This document shows, piece by piece, positions 1 to 13,189 of a DNA stretch of 64,000 nucleotides. The translations under genes and the position numbers were made by a program. Positions within the stretch are counted from its first letter, which is position 1, and each line of letters starts with the position of its first letter. The stretch lies in NCBI GenBank assembly GCA_040954595.2, contig CM082583.2:11160001-11224000 (forward strand), read 5' to 3'. The notes below the pieces were generated by a model that made no database searches, was not told where the DNA came from, and saw only the letters and a program-made list of their open reading frames with translations. Origin of the DNA: Balanoglossus misakiensis (lineage: Eukaryota > Hemichordata).

Positions 1-49
1 TACCATGCCTTTAAAAAATCTTGACCAGATATGAGAGCTCAAATCTCAC

Positions 50-1446
50 CTGTTGGTTGCTGATAATAAGCATCACTTGTAGTTGTGTGCTGCGCTTGTG
101 GCTGTTGGTAGTATGTTGATTTTTCGTATGTACTTGGAGTGGTAGATTGTGCGTAATTGTAAGTATCCCTGTAAGTCTGAGTCGTACTGGCTGGAGGGGG
201 AGGTGGCGGAGCTTCCTGGGTTCTATGAATACTATCAATGTAAAAACAAATAAGTAAATGAGACAACTTGTAATATGCTCCATTCGATTTTTATCAAAGT
301 ATACTAGCATATAATTCACACACAATGATGATAAACTAAAGTGTGCACACACCTGTAACCATACTGGCCTGTTGGGTGAGTTGCTGGGTAGGTTTGGTCA
401 TATGTGGCTGTTGAACTCTGCCTTGGAGCAGCTGTAGAATAGGTTCCGGGATGGGCTGCAGTGGCAGTCTGGTGAACATATCCCCCTTGTGGTTGACCGG
501 CAGTGTGAGCATAAGACCCTGGTTGTGAACTGAACAAAATGGATAACAGCGATGATGTTGCAGTTATCACGTATTTTGATCCGAACCATACCATAAACAC
601 AGTACACATATGAACAATAATCAACAACAAACAATCACAGCTCATCACTGTTTTTTATCAGAAAGCAGGAATATTGCAGGAGCCTTTCTCGCATCTAAAA
701 ATGTTGTTTAGTTATGCTACCTCCAAGCTCAAGATTACTTTTATTACCAGACAATTTAGTCTGCAGAGCCTCCCCCTTGTACATTATATAAAATTATTAT
801 ATAACTGTGAATAATAACTTGTCCTGGCAAACTCGTAGATAACTGAACGCCAAAACAGAGAAACTCCGATTTCTGTGGTCTGCCTTTTTCGTGCAGAGAT
901 TGCAGACACACATGGATCGGTTCCGGGGGGGGGGGGGGGATTTGCTAAAACAAAACGTCAAAACATCGTGCAAACGGGGTCGGAAATGATACATGGTTAG
1001 GATTCTATCCCCCGGTATATGCAAATACCTTTCGCAGGCCCCTCAATGTTTTAGTCGTGATAATCAAAACATTGGAAGACTATTTTGACTTTCAATTCGA
1101 CGACAAAATATTATACTGAATACACCACCAAAAACAAAACATTGAAAGATGTATCTTAGAGTTCAATCAACCGTTTTTAAGTATCGGGAATAAAGCACAG
1201 AATCGAGTTGAAATCGTACTTGCAAAGCAGCGCGCATGACAAATGTGACTAGACTTCGTCAACCCGGCAAATACATGAAATATGCAGACTGAAATTACCG
1301 CAACTGTTCGATACCAAGTTACAGAAATTTCGCTACCCGTGTTCTCTTGGAGCATCAATGAAATATTATGTTGTCCTCTAATGTCTAAAAACTTACGTGT
1401 ATTGGGTCCCACCGTGGGTAAACCCGAAGTAGCTATTTGCTGCCAT
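50..1446 (-). CDS. ZFR: ZFR zinc-finger RNA-binding protein, first three coding exons (partial)
   Basis: Three minus-strand exons join in frame: 1397-1446, 353-529 and 50-222, with GT-AG junctions (donors GTAAGT, GTGTGT, GTGAGA). The 400 coding nt give 133 residues plus one base, and the gene runs off the left edge in intron 3. The start MAANSYFGFTHGG and the later segment QEAPPPPPPAS match the N-terminus of vertebrate ZFR, which opens with a nearly identical FGFTHGG motif and has the same proline run followed by a Tyr/Gln-rich stretch. The start codon has A at -3 and G at +4. Only the low-complexity Tyr/Gln/Pro/Thr-rich leader is present here. The C2H2-type zinc fingers and the DZF domain known from the family would lie outside the window. 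ZFR is a nuclear RNA-binding protein that binds double-stranded RNA and acts in splicing. The exon phases (2, then 1, then 1 left over) agree, which supports the model. Confidence 0.9.
530..1396 (-). other. ZFR: ZFR intron 1
   Basis: The 867-bp intron is bounded by a GTAAGT donor and a TTCAG acceptor on the minus strand. It holds a run of 15 G on the plus strand at 925-939. No conserved exon was seen inside. Intron 2 (223-352) is only 130 bp and has nothing notable. Confidence 0.75.
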
Positions 1447-2735
1447 TTTCACACAAAGGTCTAGTCGCCCACGCCAACTCACACATGCATGGCTCAAATT
1501 TGAATACGGAAATATCCGAGTTCGACTCGGAACGATGAGACGAACATCATTATTCGCAAGGCCAAACTTTTCACACATTTAGAACGTTTTTATTTCTATC
1601 ACAACTAGATGAGGTTATGTTATCATTATTTTCACGACAGCAGTATTGCAAAAGTGGCCCAAAGCGCTGTAATCTGTCTTTTACCGAACTGGTCCGGACA
1701 CAACCGAAGGATCTCCAAACCTGTCCTACCCGGGGGTGACACACCACAACATCTAAATGCTTAGAGTAGGGTTTACCCAAAATGCAACGGGAGCAGAAAT
1801 GGAGAGTGTACACAAATGATGCAAGGTGAAGCCTATGGTATCGTCGATCGTCGTTACTTCCTGACTACTGACGGTCCTCGGAAAGGATGGAAACGACATC
1901 GTAGTGCCGGTAGGTGTACAGTGTCACATTTCAAATGTCATCTTGAATGTTTGGTGACGTCGATTGTTCAAAGCAACTTTTATTCCTATCGCCAGTATGA
2001 GTATCACTATCATTATCAGTGTCACACGTTCACTCCCACTTTTATATTTTTAATTCAATGTATAATTTTGAATTTGAGTGATAGTGGCTGAGATCGAGAC
2101 ACAGCATGATTATACAGTATTCATATATAGCCCGTCGAACCTTAAAAGACGCTATCGTACACGTATCAATCATATATCATGTCCATATCATATGGAAATC
2201 GATGACACCTTTACGTCAGAGGTGAATATATCAATGACTTCTATTGTAGGAGTATAAAAGACTTTTTCTTTTACCATGTTTTCATAAATCAGATGCATTA
2301 TCGATCGAAATCAGCTGCCCGTGGGGGATATCTGCTACAGACCATGTCTCCCGCAGTAGTCCTATTCATAAGGAAGCAATAACTTGGTTTAATTTATAGT
2401 TATTCTGTTTTCGTTTGTTGTCCAACAAACAATAATAGAAAACCTACAAACCCATCTCTCAACCTCGGAAAATTTATTAATGGATACACCAGCTTTTGGT
2501 CTTTGAATATCCAGGTACTTGCTAAACTAATCTGCCAATCACCTTGCAGAAGGGACTGGTTGACTGGAGACAATTGGATGTTGGCACAAAGGCTAAATAA
2601 ATATAGGCCTCAGGTATAACCTTGCTGATATGACAAATTAATCAATGAAACCTTCACACAATATTGTAACTTAATGTCATTTGTCTTATGTTACATTACA
2701 CACAGGAATGGTCCAATGATGAGAGGCTGGTCACG
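1447..2735. promoter_or_regulatory. Head-to-head spacer between ZFR and the first GH31 gene
   Basis: About 1.3 kb separates the ZFR start (minus) from the GH31 start (plus), so both 5' regions must lie here. An acceptor-like CACACAG ends at 2705 and suggests the GH31 mRNA has an upstream non-coding exon. A possible donor (GTAGGT) occurs near 1910 after a short open frame starting at 1816, but that frame does not join in phase to the GH31 exon. No TATA box or CpG island is convincing by eye. Confidence 0.4.
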
Positions 2736-4994
2736 ATGATCCGAAACGAAACCGAGACCACCCTTGTCAGGGATGGAGACAGTCAGTCGGGATCGGAGCA
2801 CGGCACGCAGGTCAAGTTCGATGTCATCAGTGTTGAATCCGGCATAAGTAGTGGTGACAATGAACGACCCAAGGGGCTGAAAGATTCCATGGTCAGGTTG
2901 AAGGTGCCGATACCATCGTCCGATCGAAGGCTGTCTATCAATAGTAGTTCATGCACCAGTGACTTTCACAGTGACACGTCCAGTGAAGTTGATTATTCCT
3001 TACCGATAAGGAGGTTGAAGACATCTCGTGAAATAAAACTAAAAATCTTTGTGGCATTCCTGTTTCTGATGATCATCATTAATGTGACTCTCATCTGGAT
3101 GTTTCATGAACCCAAACCAATGACACTACACCTGGGTAATGCCAAGCTGGTCGTAGAGTACGGACACCTGTTCGTGAGTCACCAATCAGACACTGTTCTC
3201 GAAAGTCAGCTGGCGTTAAATTTACCATATTCGTCGCCATATAGCTGTATTGGTAAGACGGGCAAACGCAACAATGAAGTGTGTCTCCTGTGGAAGGGTT
3301 TTGTCAAACTAAATGTCACTTTTCACCAGGAAGATGATGGCGAGTGTTACAACATCGAGTGGACATCGCTGGACAAGAACTACGTGCCCATGGACTGTTT
3401 CTCGCTGGCCGATGCTTGGTGGTACGGAGGAGGGGAGGTGGAAGGTGTGAGCTGGCCAATTAACTCATATAACATGAGCATGACTCCATTTTTGTCCAAC
3501 GACTTGCGGTACGAGAGTACTGGCTTTGGCTCGGTGCTCGAGCCGTACTGGCTCTCCTCCAGGGGAATCTCGTTATACGCAGATGACAGCTCGCCCCTTC
3601 ATGTGAGCGTGAACCACAGTGAAGACGACAGGCTGTGTTTCCAGGCAAAGTATGAAGATACCATGTACACCGTGCCTGTCGATAAACTTTCCACTCTGAA
3701 ATACACAATTTGTGCACATTCCAATATCAGTGCCACACATCAGTTCGCAGCCGAAAGACACTTCAAGACTCCCGACAGCTTCCCCAACGAAGAACTGATG
3801 GAGTCCCCAGTGTGGTTGGCAGCCTATCTCGGGGACACTAATCAAAGCCAAGTGATGGCATATGCAAAGCTCATTCAAGACCATGAATTTAACTGCAGCC
3901 AGTTTGTAATTCACGATGGCTACTTGTCGAAATACGGAGACCTGGATTTCAACCAGGCAACTTTTCCTAACCCAGCCGACATGTTTAACACGTTGCACAG
4001 CATGGGATTCAACACTGCCGTTTGGATGCAGCTGTTTGCGAACACTGATTCGCACGCGTTCGGTGATGGGCTGGTTCCGGGATACTGGATTCGCGGCCCC
4101 AGGGACAGTTCGCCTGCGCTCACACAGTGGTGGGAAGGCATTGCTGCCGGACTCCTGGACGTCACGTATCCCAGCGCCGTGCAGTGGTTCACAGACAGAC
4201 TGCAGAATTTCAAGACAAAATATCGGGTAGACTCTTTTCAGTTCGTCGGAGGGGAAGTGTCATGGCTGCCACCTGAGTTTAGTACTCACAACCCGATAAC
4301 CTACCCCGGCGAATATACAACAGCGTACACAGCCCTGGCAGCTAGTCTCGGTAATGCAAATCAAGTGAGGGCCGCTTACCAATCCCACAGCGAGCCTGTC
4401 TTTGTGAACATCATGGAAAAAAATGCAACGTGGGACTCAACAAATGGGCTGAAAAGCATCATCCCAACTATATTGACATTCAGTATAATGGGGTACTCGT
4501 TTGTCATCCCTGACGTCATTGGTGGCAGAGCAAATGACAGTGTTCCTGATCGAGAGCTCTACATTCGCTGGCTACAGCTGTCAGCATTTTTACCAGTGAT
4601 GCAGTTTCTCACTCCACCATGGGAGTACGACGAAGAAGTCGTTAACCTCTCGAAGGAGTGGGTCACTTTCCACCAGGACATCATTGCTCCACGAATGAAA
4701 GCTCTTGCCACTGAGTTCATCTCCACCGGGAACCCTATAATCAGACCACTCTGGTGGGCGGATCCGTCCGACGAGACAGCTTTCCAAGTTGACACAGAGT
4801 TTCTGATCGGCAATGACATGCTGGTTGCACCGATTTTAAATGAGGGCTCGCGTGAAAGGGATGTGTATTTACCACATGGGTCATGGGTAAATCATCTGAC
4901 AGGGGCTGCAGTAACTGGTGGAGAATGGGTAACAGTTGATATACCCTTAGACAAAATTTCCTACTTTACTAGACTGGAATCTTTAATTCCATGA
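2736..4994 (+). CDS. MYORG-like GH31 membrane glycosidase homologue, copy 1 (nucleophile Asp replaced)
   Basis: This single-exon frame encodes 752 aa from ATG 2736. An in-frame ATG at 2688 lies before an acceptor-like site ending at 2705 and has a poorer start context. The product is a predicted type II membrane protein: a Ser-rich cytosolic tail of about 100 residues, one membrane segment near residues 102-122, then a lumenal GH31 domain. Family signatures include WYGGGEVEG, YGDLDF, GLKSIIPTIL, ELYIRWLQL, PIIRPLWW and DTEFLIGNDMLVAP. Human MYORG (SITS/KIAA1161) is an ER/Golgi alpha-galactosidase with this architecture. The motif that carries the nucleophile (KFDAGE in MYORG) reads QFVGGE here, so Val504 replaces Asp. 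The acid/base position is Glu561 instead of Asp. The -1 subsite Asp (IHDGY, residue 394) is kept. The reading frame is clean, so the gene looks functional, but retaining catalysis is doubtful. Copy 2 lies 14 kb downstream on the same strand. Confidence 0.9.
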   Translation: MIRNETETTLVRDGDSQSGSEHGTQVKFDVISVESGISSGDNERPKGLKDSMVRLKVPIPSSDRRLSINSSSCTSDFHSDTSSEVDYSLPIRRLKTSREIKLKIFVAFLFLMIIINVTLIWMFHEPKPMTLHLGNAKLVVEYGHLFVSHQSDTVLESQLALNLPYSSPYSCIGKTGKRNNEVCLLWKGFVKLNVTFHQEDDGECYNIEWTSLDKNYVPMDCFSLADAWWYGGGEVEGVSWPINSYNMSMTPFLSNDLRYESTGFGSVLEPYWLSSRGISLYADDSSPLHVSVNHSEDDRLCFQAKYEDTMYTVPVDKLSTLKYTICAHSNISATHQFAAERHFKTPDSFPNEELMESPVWLAAYLGDTNQSQVMAYAKLIQDHEFNCSQFVIHDGYLSKYGDLDFNQATFPNPADMFNTLHSMGFNTAVWMQLFANTDSHAFGDGLVPGYWIRGPRDSSPALTQWWEGIAAGLLDVTYPSAVQWFTDRLQNFKTKYRVDSFQFVGGEVSWLPPEFSTHNPITYPGEYTTAYTALAASLGNANQVRAAYQSHSEPVFVNIMEKNATWDSTNGLKSIIPTILTFSIMGYSFVIPDVIGGRANDSVPDRELYIRWLQLSAFLPVMQFLTPPWEYDEEVVNLSKEWVTFHQDIIAPRMKALATEFISTGNPIIRPLWWADPSDETAFQVDTEFLIGNDMLVAPILNEGSRERDVYLPHGSWVNHLTGAAVTGGEWVTVDIPLDKISYFTRLESLIP

Positions 4995-6926
4995 GAGTTC
5001 AAATGACTTGCAGTCATCTTGTAGAACATCGACATTTTTCAGTCATCAAAACTGAACATTTTTAACATCTCAAAATCCAAAAGCAGGCAACAAACACTCT
5101 GCCTGAATGTATGACCCATTAAAACTGTATTCATGTGATTATAATTGTAATTTTAAATTAACAGGCAAAGTACTGAAAAACAATGTACTTTTTATGCAAT
5201 TCATGGACGTCTCATTTTTACTTAGCTCAGTGACAGCATTAAAATGTTCTCTCAGCTATGAGAGTGTACATACAAAACGACATGACATTTCATTGTAACA
5301 GACCAGAACTAGCAAATATTTTACAAATATTGATAATGCAATAAGGATGTTGACAATGCAATATGAATCTTATGACTTTTATGTCATGTTATTTAGTATT
5401 CAGATATTTTCCATATAAGCTGACATATGCCGGTCAGCAGTGCAAAGATACGGCAGACACCCATGTACTGCCAGCTGTGCTGTACTCCAGGCCAGAGAGT
5501 CTGGATTCAAGAAATGAACACCGTCAATTGTGTGCAAATCAATTTGACATTTACAAACTGTAACACCTGAGAAATTCAAAGCAATAATACTAGTAGTAGG
5601 GTTTTTTCAGAAGACCCTGTGCCTCACGTAAAATGTGTTGAAAGAAAATCTAATTGGTTATAATGTATGTTTATAGAAAATAATGTGATGTGAGTAGGCA
5701 CAACTTTTAAAGGTCATTTACTGTACATGTATGCAGTATTGATCGTCTACGTCATAGGCAGCTTCCACTGTCGATATACCTGAAGCCATCAAGGTATATC
5801 TTGGAGTTCAATGACCTCAACGTGCCACAACACCACGCAAATCTAATTTGAGGATTGCGACTTGGGAGGCGTGATACCAGAATTTCCTGTTTTGTCTGCC
5901 AATACTTACTAAGTTACTGCTATTCCAGATGTTGTCTCTAACAATTGTAAACTTTGATGTACTGTACTCATATTCTATCAAAAGAGGCTTTGTTTGATTC
6001 AACTCACATCGGCCATTTATTTCTCAGGGACCATTGTAAATAGCCTCAAAAGTTAAACATCAAAGAATATTATGTATTTTATACCTAAGCAGATGTAGTC
6101 TATACGAAGTCTCATGAATGAAATGTTAAGTACATATTGTGGATTCACATACACATACACAGTGAGGGACAAGAAGGTGATTTACATCTCTCAATAGCAG
6201 CTGTAAATTCATATGTGTGAAGGATGTGTCTTTTTTTTTATTTGTTCATTTTTTATGAACAATCTGTCAAGGATGGTAATGTCCAACCACACAGACATTA
6301 CTACACAGACAATTGTCTGGGGTTGCACTGACCTGATTGTAGTTAGACCACAGTGCCAGGTATTTACCCTGACTGGCACCTGTATCTACATAAGACTGTG
6401 ATGTAACACATGCAAATTAATCCAGTGGCCTCATGTCTATTAATTAGCATACAATGCCATTTAGTGTCTCTTTGAAAAGCTGTGCTAAATAGTTAGTGAA
6501 TGAGTTATGAAGCAAATAAAATTGAATTTTTTTTAATGATGTAACGCATCCCTTCTTAAATAAAATACATTTTATCACTCACTTGGAAGGACTTTTATTT
6601 TATAATGGTACGCGGTGTAGTACATTATGTCTATGACTTGCTGAACAAGGCTGGTGCTGGGATTTACCACACAAATATATCTTTGGTTATGTAAAGTTCC
6701 TGTGATAAGATTTCCCTATCGCATCATGATAAGATGATCTGGCATATCAGATACGACAATCGAATGTTTTTTATAGAAAAATAATTTCTATCAGATGAAG
6801 TCGTGAATAGGTATATACACACACCACTTTTCACTATTTAAATTAAAAACAAAAAAGACGGCCTAAAGGAAAAGATTTGACACTTGGAGGCGCTCTTCTT
6901 GGTTGATCCTTCTTCCCTCGATTAAA

Positions 6927-6935
6927 AGAGGGCGC
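6927..6935 (+). promoter_or_regulatory. CTCF-like core AGAGGGCGC
   Basis: The site resembles the core of the bilaterian CTCF motif (AGRKGGCGC). Related sites occur at 24206, 25237 and 45676. A short motif like this is weak evidence alone. Confidence 0.25.
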
Positions 6936-9280
6936 CATAAGCAACTGGATGCAGATCATATAGATACATACATGGACTGGGATGTAAAAACATGTTAAAC
7001 GCGAGGGATGTTGTCATCTTTTTTTTTTCATGAAAAATCACAACTCAAAACAGAGAAGATTGAAATATTTTTTTTTCAATTCAAAATACCAGGGTATGCA
7101 TAAAGTGGCAACTATTAAGCTTTTTAACCCTAATCATTCATGCAAATCGGTCTCGAGTAGGGTATGTTCTGTGAAAGGTTGAAGTCATATGCTCATATTT
7201 TGTGAAAACAAATAACAGCACATGGCATTTGCAGGGAAGTTGTTCAATCAATCATTCTGCCATCCGTGCATATAATTTATACTTCAAAATATGTGAACAA
7301 ATGATGATTGTCTAATTATTTTTAAATATTCAAACCTTAAATAGGATAAATTTGCTTAATCCTGGTGCCTTTCTAGTGGTCTACTGATGTGTGAAAAGAT
7401 TTGGAAGCCTATACTCAAATGCCAAGCTGCACCATTCATCACCATCAGTCTCATCCTGCTGGGATATGAAAACAGGCGGAAACAAACTCATTATGCAAAG
7501 GAAGGCTGTCGTTCCAAGTTGATTTACACCCATATACTGTGTGTGCTTGTGAGAATTGTGTCTTGAAAATGTAAAGTGTGAATCATGGACGTGTTGTGGC
7601 GTTCACGAAACATCTTATCACTCTCCCACTGTTTTTCACATTACATGCCTTTCAGTCGACACACCCAAGAGCGGTTGCATTTCATTACTGTTGCCCGCTC
7701 AATGCATGTAACACCCAATTGGCCTTTTCGCAATGAATCACCAGGTAAACAGACACTAAATCATATTGACTGCATGCAGTTACATTATTCAGCCATTTAG
7801 AAATTGAACCAACAGGCATAAATCATGGTTGTGTGAGCGTGTGAGCACAATGGTACTGTGGATAAAATAGTGATGATAAAATAACTATCGTGTTGTGTGT
7901 GTGTGGGTGGGTGGGTGTGTTGCATCATCATTCAGTGTATAGTCTGCCACAATAAATGTTGAGTTGTACCAATATTATGTAGACTCTAGCTATGATGCCC
8001 ACATCCATTCTATTTCTTGTGGAGCATAATTAATCATCAAGTCTCTTTATCAATTTTTCCTGTAAAGATTGTGGGATTAACTTAGATCTGCTCGAAATGG
8101 TGAAGAATGTGAAATGATGGCAATATGAGCTGGATAACAGTAAAGTGGATGGCCATTCATTTTTACCCAGGTTGCATCTACGAAGTGATGAAAGTATTGT
8201 CACACACTATGCTGTACATTATAAGAAAGAGACAGACTACTGTATATTATAAGTGATAGGCTGATCAACTGTCAGGCACAATGGGGCATGGAGCGATTTC
8301 ACATCAATGCACCAATCACAGCCGAGGAAGGTCCACACGTGACCACAGATAATAAATATTCATGAGAGACTTGGGGGAAAAAAGCATGTGTCTGTATGCT
8401 GCATCTCAGCATTTGATGAAACATGATCGGGAGACAGGACAGCTGTGTCTGAGTGAAAGCTGTGGATGATTTTTATTTTACATGTAGGCTCTGAAACACA
8501 ATCATTCGGGTGAACCAAACACTGTAAGACGACTTGACTTTCAAATAGTGAGTATAACGTAACATAAGTGCATCATTGGATTTCGATTTTCTGTGTGTTT
8601 GCACATATATTGCAATCATATGGCAAATGGGTTGGGATTTGTATGTATGTATGAATGTGTGTGTGTTCACGTAGGTGGGATTCTCAATGTGGGCTGATTT
8701 CTTATGAATTGAGTTCAGACTTGAGACGTAATAGTGTCGTCGATTGCATTCAGCCGGCATGATAGCTGGTTTAAGACGTCATAATATGGCCTATGGTGTT
8801 TGATATTCACAGTCTAACATCAGATTAAGTGCCCTAAAAGATTTTTTACTTAAAAAGCATTAAATCTTGACACATTTTCCCAGAACTTACTTGGATTGAT
8901 GAGCATCTTGCAAATTTTTTTTGGAACTCATGTTTGGAAACAGCTTTGACTCTTCTCATTTGGGTAAATGGGTGACAACTATTGCCATGGATCGATTCTT
9001 GAGTTTTAATGACTTTACCGCAAAATTACTCGAAAAATTATAAGTATATTAAACTACTCTTATCTCTTTTCTGGGTCGTTTCACATTTCATGTACCCACT
9101 ACTTTAATGACTGCAGTCAGAGAAATTGTGGTGAGGGTATTATAGATGGTTATATCTATTATGTGTTCACGTTTATATTTTACATGTCTAGGACCTGCAT
9201 ATAATAGCTATGAACATTTTAAGGGTATGTAATACACAGGTGAGCATAACATGGAACTATTAACCCGAGAGGAGTCAATC

Positions 9281-9352
9281 ATTTGCCTGACGCAGCTGAG
9301 CACAAGTGATCTCCTGTCACTAAAGGCCCATTGTTCGAATCCCTGGATATGG
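9281..9352 (+). repeat. tRNA-like SINE trace
   Basis: An A-box-like TGACGCAGCTGA at 9288 is followed 44 nt later by a B-box-like TGTTCGAATCC at 9332, which is the spacing of a tRNA pol III promoter. The acceptor and T stems do not pair well, so this is not a functional tRNA gene; a decayed tRNA-derived SINE is more likely. No second copy was recognised in the window. Confidence 0.3.
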
Positions 9353-9544
9353 GGGTATCGTTGTCATCACCGAGGCAGTTTTTCCATTTTTGTCCAAGCA
9401 ATGTTTATACCGGTATGAACCACAGCAGGAATTACTGAATAGCGCAGTCGTAAAAGGGAATTTCATACGTCACAGTTGTTGACTATTACACTAGTTCTGA
9501 CCAGATGGGAACACAGAGTCCTTGATTTTGTTTTCTGAGTTGTT

Positions 9545-9567
9545 TCTCTCTCTCTCTCTCTCTCTCT
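9545..9567 (+). repeat. (TC)n microsatellite
   Basis: An uninterrupted dinucleotide run of about 11 units. Confidence 0.9.
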
Positions 9568-12310
9568 ATCTAAGAAAGTGGAGTCTTTTCACTTTCAATC
9601 AGGGCCAGCATTTATCATCATCTCTTGACAGCACGTGAATTTTATCTTCATGTTTCAGGTAGTGTGAATGGTAGTCAAGTAACCATACACCACGTCAAAG
9701 CACCCATTGAAATCTTTGCATTGTACGCTTTTCTGTGTCCAATCTAAGTCGTAAAATCCTCAAGATATAGAATGAAAGGCTGGAATTGATGTTATACAGC
9801 CAGCAAAGAGCAGTGTTTGCCAACCTGATATGATGATGTGTGGCTTTTGAGATTGATAGCACGTACGTAGTCGGTTTTTCTGGGAGTGGCAATTTAACAA
9901 TCGTGCTAGCCTTTGGTGCAAGATTTTGGTCAAAACTGATGCTTGTACCGGTATAGCCAGAACATATTGTCCAGTGATATTTTTGGCTTTATTTGCAAGT
10001 TCAAATGTCTCTTGAAGTTTTTGATAGCTGGCTCCAGCTGTTTTGGCCAGCAGTATAAATTTAACTGTGCATATATGCATGATCAACATATTCTTTTTTT
10101 AAAAATTTCAATAAATGTATGCAAACATTTGAGATATTTTTAGAATGAAAGTTAAAAATTAATTTTTGGGGCATGGATTGATCGTACTATCAAATACTTG
10201 TTATTGTAATCAATATTTACTAAAGCTGGATATAAAATGATACTTGGGTAACTGCATGTCATGTTTACTGTACAATATTTTTCTACCTTAAAGTCAGCCT
10301 CCTCTTACATGAAAACTCATCTTTACAGTCTTTTGTGTATTTATTTAATGTACCGTTCATGCAAAATTCCAAGCCCTAGTTTTCTACTTGAAACCTATTT
10401 GTTAGCTCCACTATCAATCATTTATGAGTATCAGAGTAAAATGGGGGAAATGCTGCAGTGGGCTTGGATTCAATATTGGTTGCCATGGTGCGACATTATT
10501 TTCCAGGTGACAAAGTAGGTCTCTATGACTATATGTATAGTTGTTTGAGTCATGTTGAACACGGCATAGCGATGAAGTCAATACAGAAATAAATTGTTTG
10601 AAAATAGTACAAAACAATTACAGTTACCTTACATGGCCAGCTCAACATATATATAGCCACTTTCAGGGGCTTGTTCGGCTTCAGTGTAAAACTAGATACT
10701 GATGGATGGAAGAATGTGTGGGTGCTGAGGTTGAATGTCATTGCTTGACCAGGGGGCGAATGACAGACATGCAGACAGAATAAATTAACCTACATTCAGG
10801 TACATTTAGGTTGGAGTAGAAAAAATATTGCAGAAATGAAAACCAGCCAGTCATAATGCCACAGAGTAAAAGATACAAGATGCATTTCTTTTAATCATAA
10901 TCTTAGAACTGATGGCGATTACTCAGTGAAACTCATTTGAACACGCAGTAAATTTCCTCCATGGTTAATTTACCATATGATGACGTTTGTGAAATGTAGA
11001 CCATAAACTGTCATCCAGCTGATGCATTTTGCACGCAAGCTTTATGTAATCTTGTCAAAACAGACCAATAAATCCTGTCTCAAACCTGCCTTGGCAAGAC
11101 TAAGATAGTGGTTGCCATGGAAACACAAAGTAAGAAATTTAGCAAGTGTGGAAACAACATCAGTGTTATTCAAATGCCTTGCTCTTCACATTCTGAGGTG
11201 GAAATAACTGAACAGCTCAATTCACCAGAGATCAAGATAATGCTGATATAATGAGAAATGTAATTCACCTTGAGTCGTCTAAAAATTGAAAGTTAGTGTA
11301 TGATGAGTCTTGACAAGTTTTTCGAGAAAGGAAATTATATGAAAATTAACACCAAGATCAATTTCAGATGACAGGTATGATTATGGGTCTACTCTAAATA
11401 GAACCAATAATGCATGATTGATAATGATACTGATAATAAATTCATTGACTCCTTAATTGCCATTAAATCTCCTTCTAACTTTGCAATATATTAATATGCA
11501 TATATCCTGGAATGATAGTATTGTTGGGATCATTGAAGTTAGAAACAATGTTATTTAGAGATTTAATTAATTCAAACAGAAAACATTAGTAGGCGGTTGA
11601 ATCCAGTGTTGGAGTACTGGGAAGGGAAGAGGAAGAATGTTCTTTTTGAGGAAAAGTATTCGGTTGGCCAAGGCTGTTGTTTTCTGTGGGCTAGCTTTTA
11701 CGATCTACACCTCTGCATGTAGAGAAACCATCAGTACGGATGTTATTCATGTGTTTGCTTATTAAAATAGTAATCATGGAGTGAATCCCTCAGGCTATAG
11801 TGTTCTCTGACCTTCGGCTCAGACATCATCGATAATATGATCAGACAGCACCAACCTTTGTGCAGGCTGCAAATCGCCCTGGCGACCATGAGTTATCATC
11901 TTTAACTCACAATAAAATTCTGCCCCGAAATTTCTGCACTGCGCCAATATGCCTGGGGGCTACAACCCGCGCATCTTCTGTGACTTAATACATGTTGCAG
12001 ACATAGACAGACACACATTATAATTGTTTTCCCCAAATCATCACGTTAAACAAAATGGAGAGTGTTTCTTGAGCCACAGGGAACCCAATTGTACATTTTT
12101 CATTTGCGAGAGCAGTACTTACAGACATTCATTAATACCTTCAGTGGGTTTAAATTGGTTTGGAGCCAAAACTTCCCTGTAGAATTATCATTCAATTTCT
12201 CCTGGGTAATTCCTTTCATCCTGTAATCAATAATTTGGAAGATCCCTCGTCACTTGGAAAGAAAGAAGTGTGCATAAATTACATGTAGTATATTATACCA
12301 TATCGCTAGG

Positions 12311-12331
12311 TTATTGCCTCAGAGGCAATAA
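12311..12331. repeat. 21-bp perfect palindrome
   Basis: The arms TTATTGCCTC and GAGGCAATAA flank a single A. It is a perfect 10-bp dyad that could be a dimeric protein-binding site or a cruciform seed. Confidence 0.7.
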
Positions 12332-13102
12332 TTGAAATTCATTTTGGAAGACCTGAAGATTTTTGCGGATGGAGTTGAATGGCTTTCATAATTGTTTTTG
12401 AAAAAGCGGTTCTTATGGACCTTGTGTGTCAGGTTGTTCGTCTGTGATATTCTGTTTCATCAATTCACTTGTGAGTTTGAAGGTGATGAGCTAAAGTTTA
12501 GCCTTGAAATTTTAGCTCTCACATCCCTGTTACTAATAAATGATTAATAGTTGCTTTAATAATCAAATTAAAGATCAGCAGTTCTGCAGGATAAATATGA
12601 AAGTTTCCTAATGCAATTTGCATGATCAATATTTCATGTAAATGCACAATAGACTCTGCTGGCTGTAGAATCTCTGAGGAGTACACCCTATCCTTTGCCT
12701 TTGATAATGCTCAATAAAGAGTGTCAAATACTCTACCGTACAACAAGGGAAAATCTTCAGGAAAATGAAACACCTTTAAATCTCCCCTTCTTTTCTTTAG
12801 ATGGATTCATATTGAAACCTGCGAGCCCACTGCGTTGACTGGAGTGCTTAGCATTGCTGAGTATGTTGTTTGGTTTTCCTGTCACCTGTACCCATCAATA
12901 CACTCAGCCCAGACAATTATGGCGAGGGTTGATTGATGGTTGAACAGCTGGACCGCATTGTTTTGTTATAGACATTATGAAACTTCTGCTTGCAACAGGC
13001 AATACATGTTTGTGCAAGCTAGACTCAACAAATGATCATTCCTCTAACAAGATGAGTTTAAGGCAGCTTTGATATGTGGCACACAGGTTACAGCACAGAA
13101 CA

Positions 13103-13188
<86 letters not shown>
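13103..13188 (+). repeat. (GAT)n trinucleotide array
   Basis: About 28 uninterrupted GAT units, with no evidence of being coding. Confidence 0.95.

Positions 13189-13189
<1 letters not shown>

Noticed and set aside
1816-2091. 91-residue plus frame upstream of GH31 copy 1, considered as a coding first exon
   Set aside because: Its possible donors all leave phase 1, which does not match the phase-0 frame at 2706.
2688-2690. Upstream in-frame ATG for GH31 copy 1
   Set aside because: It precedes an acceptor-like CACACAG ending at 2705 and has C at -3; ATG 2736 is preferred, although 2688 is not excluded.
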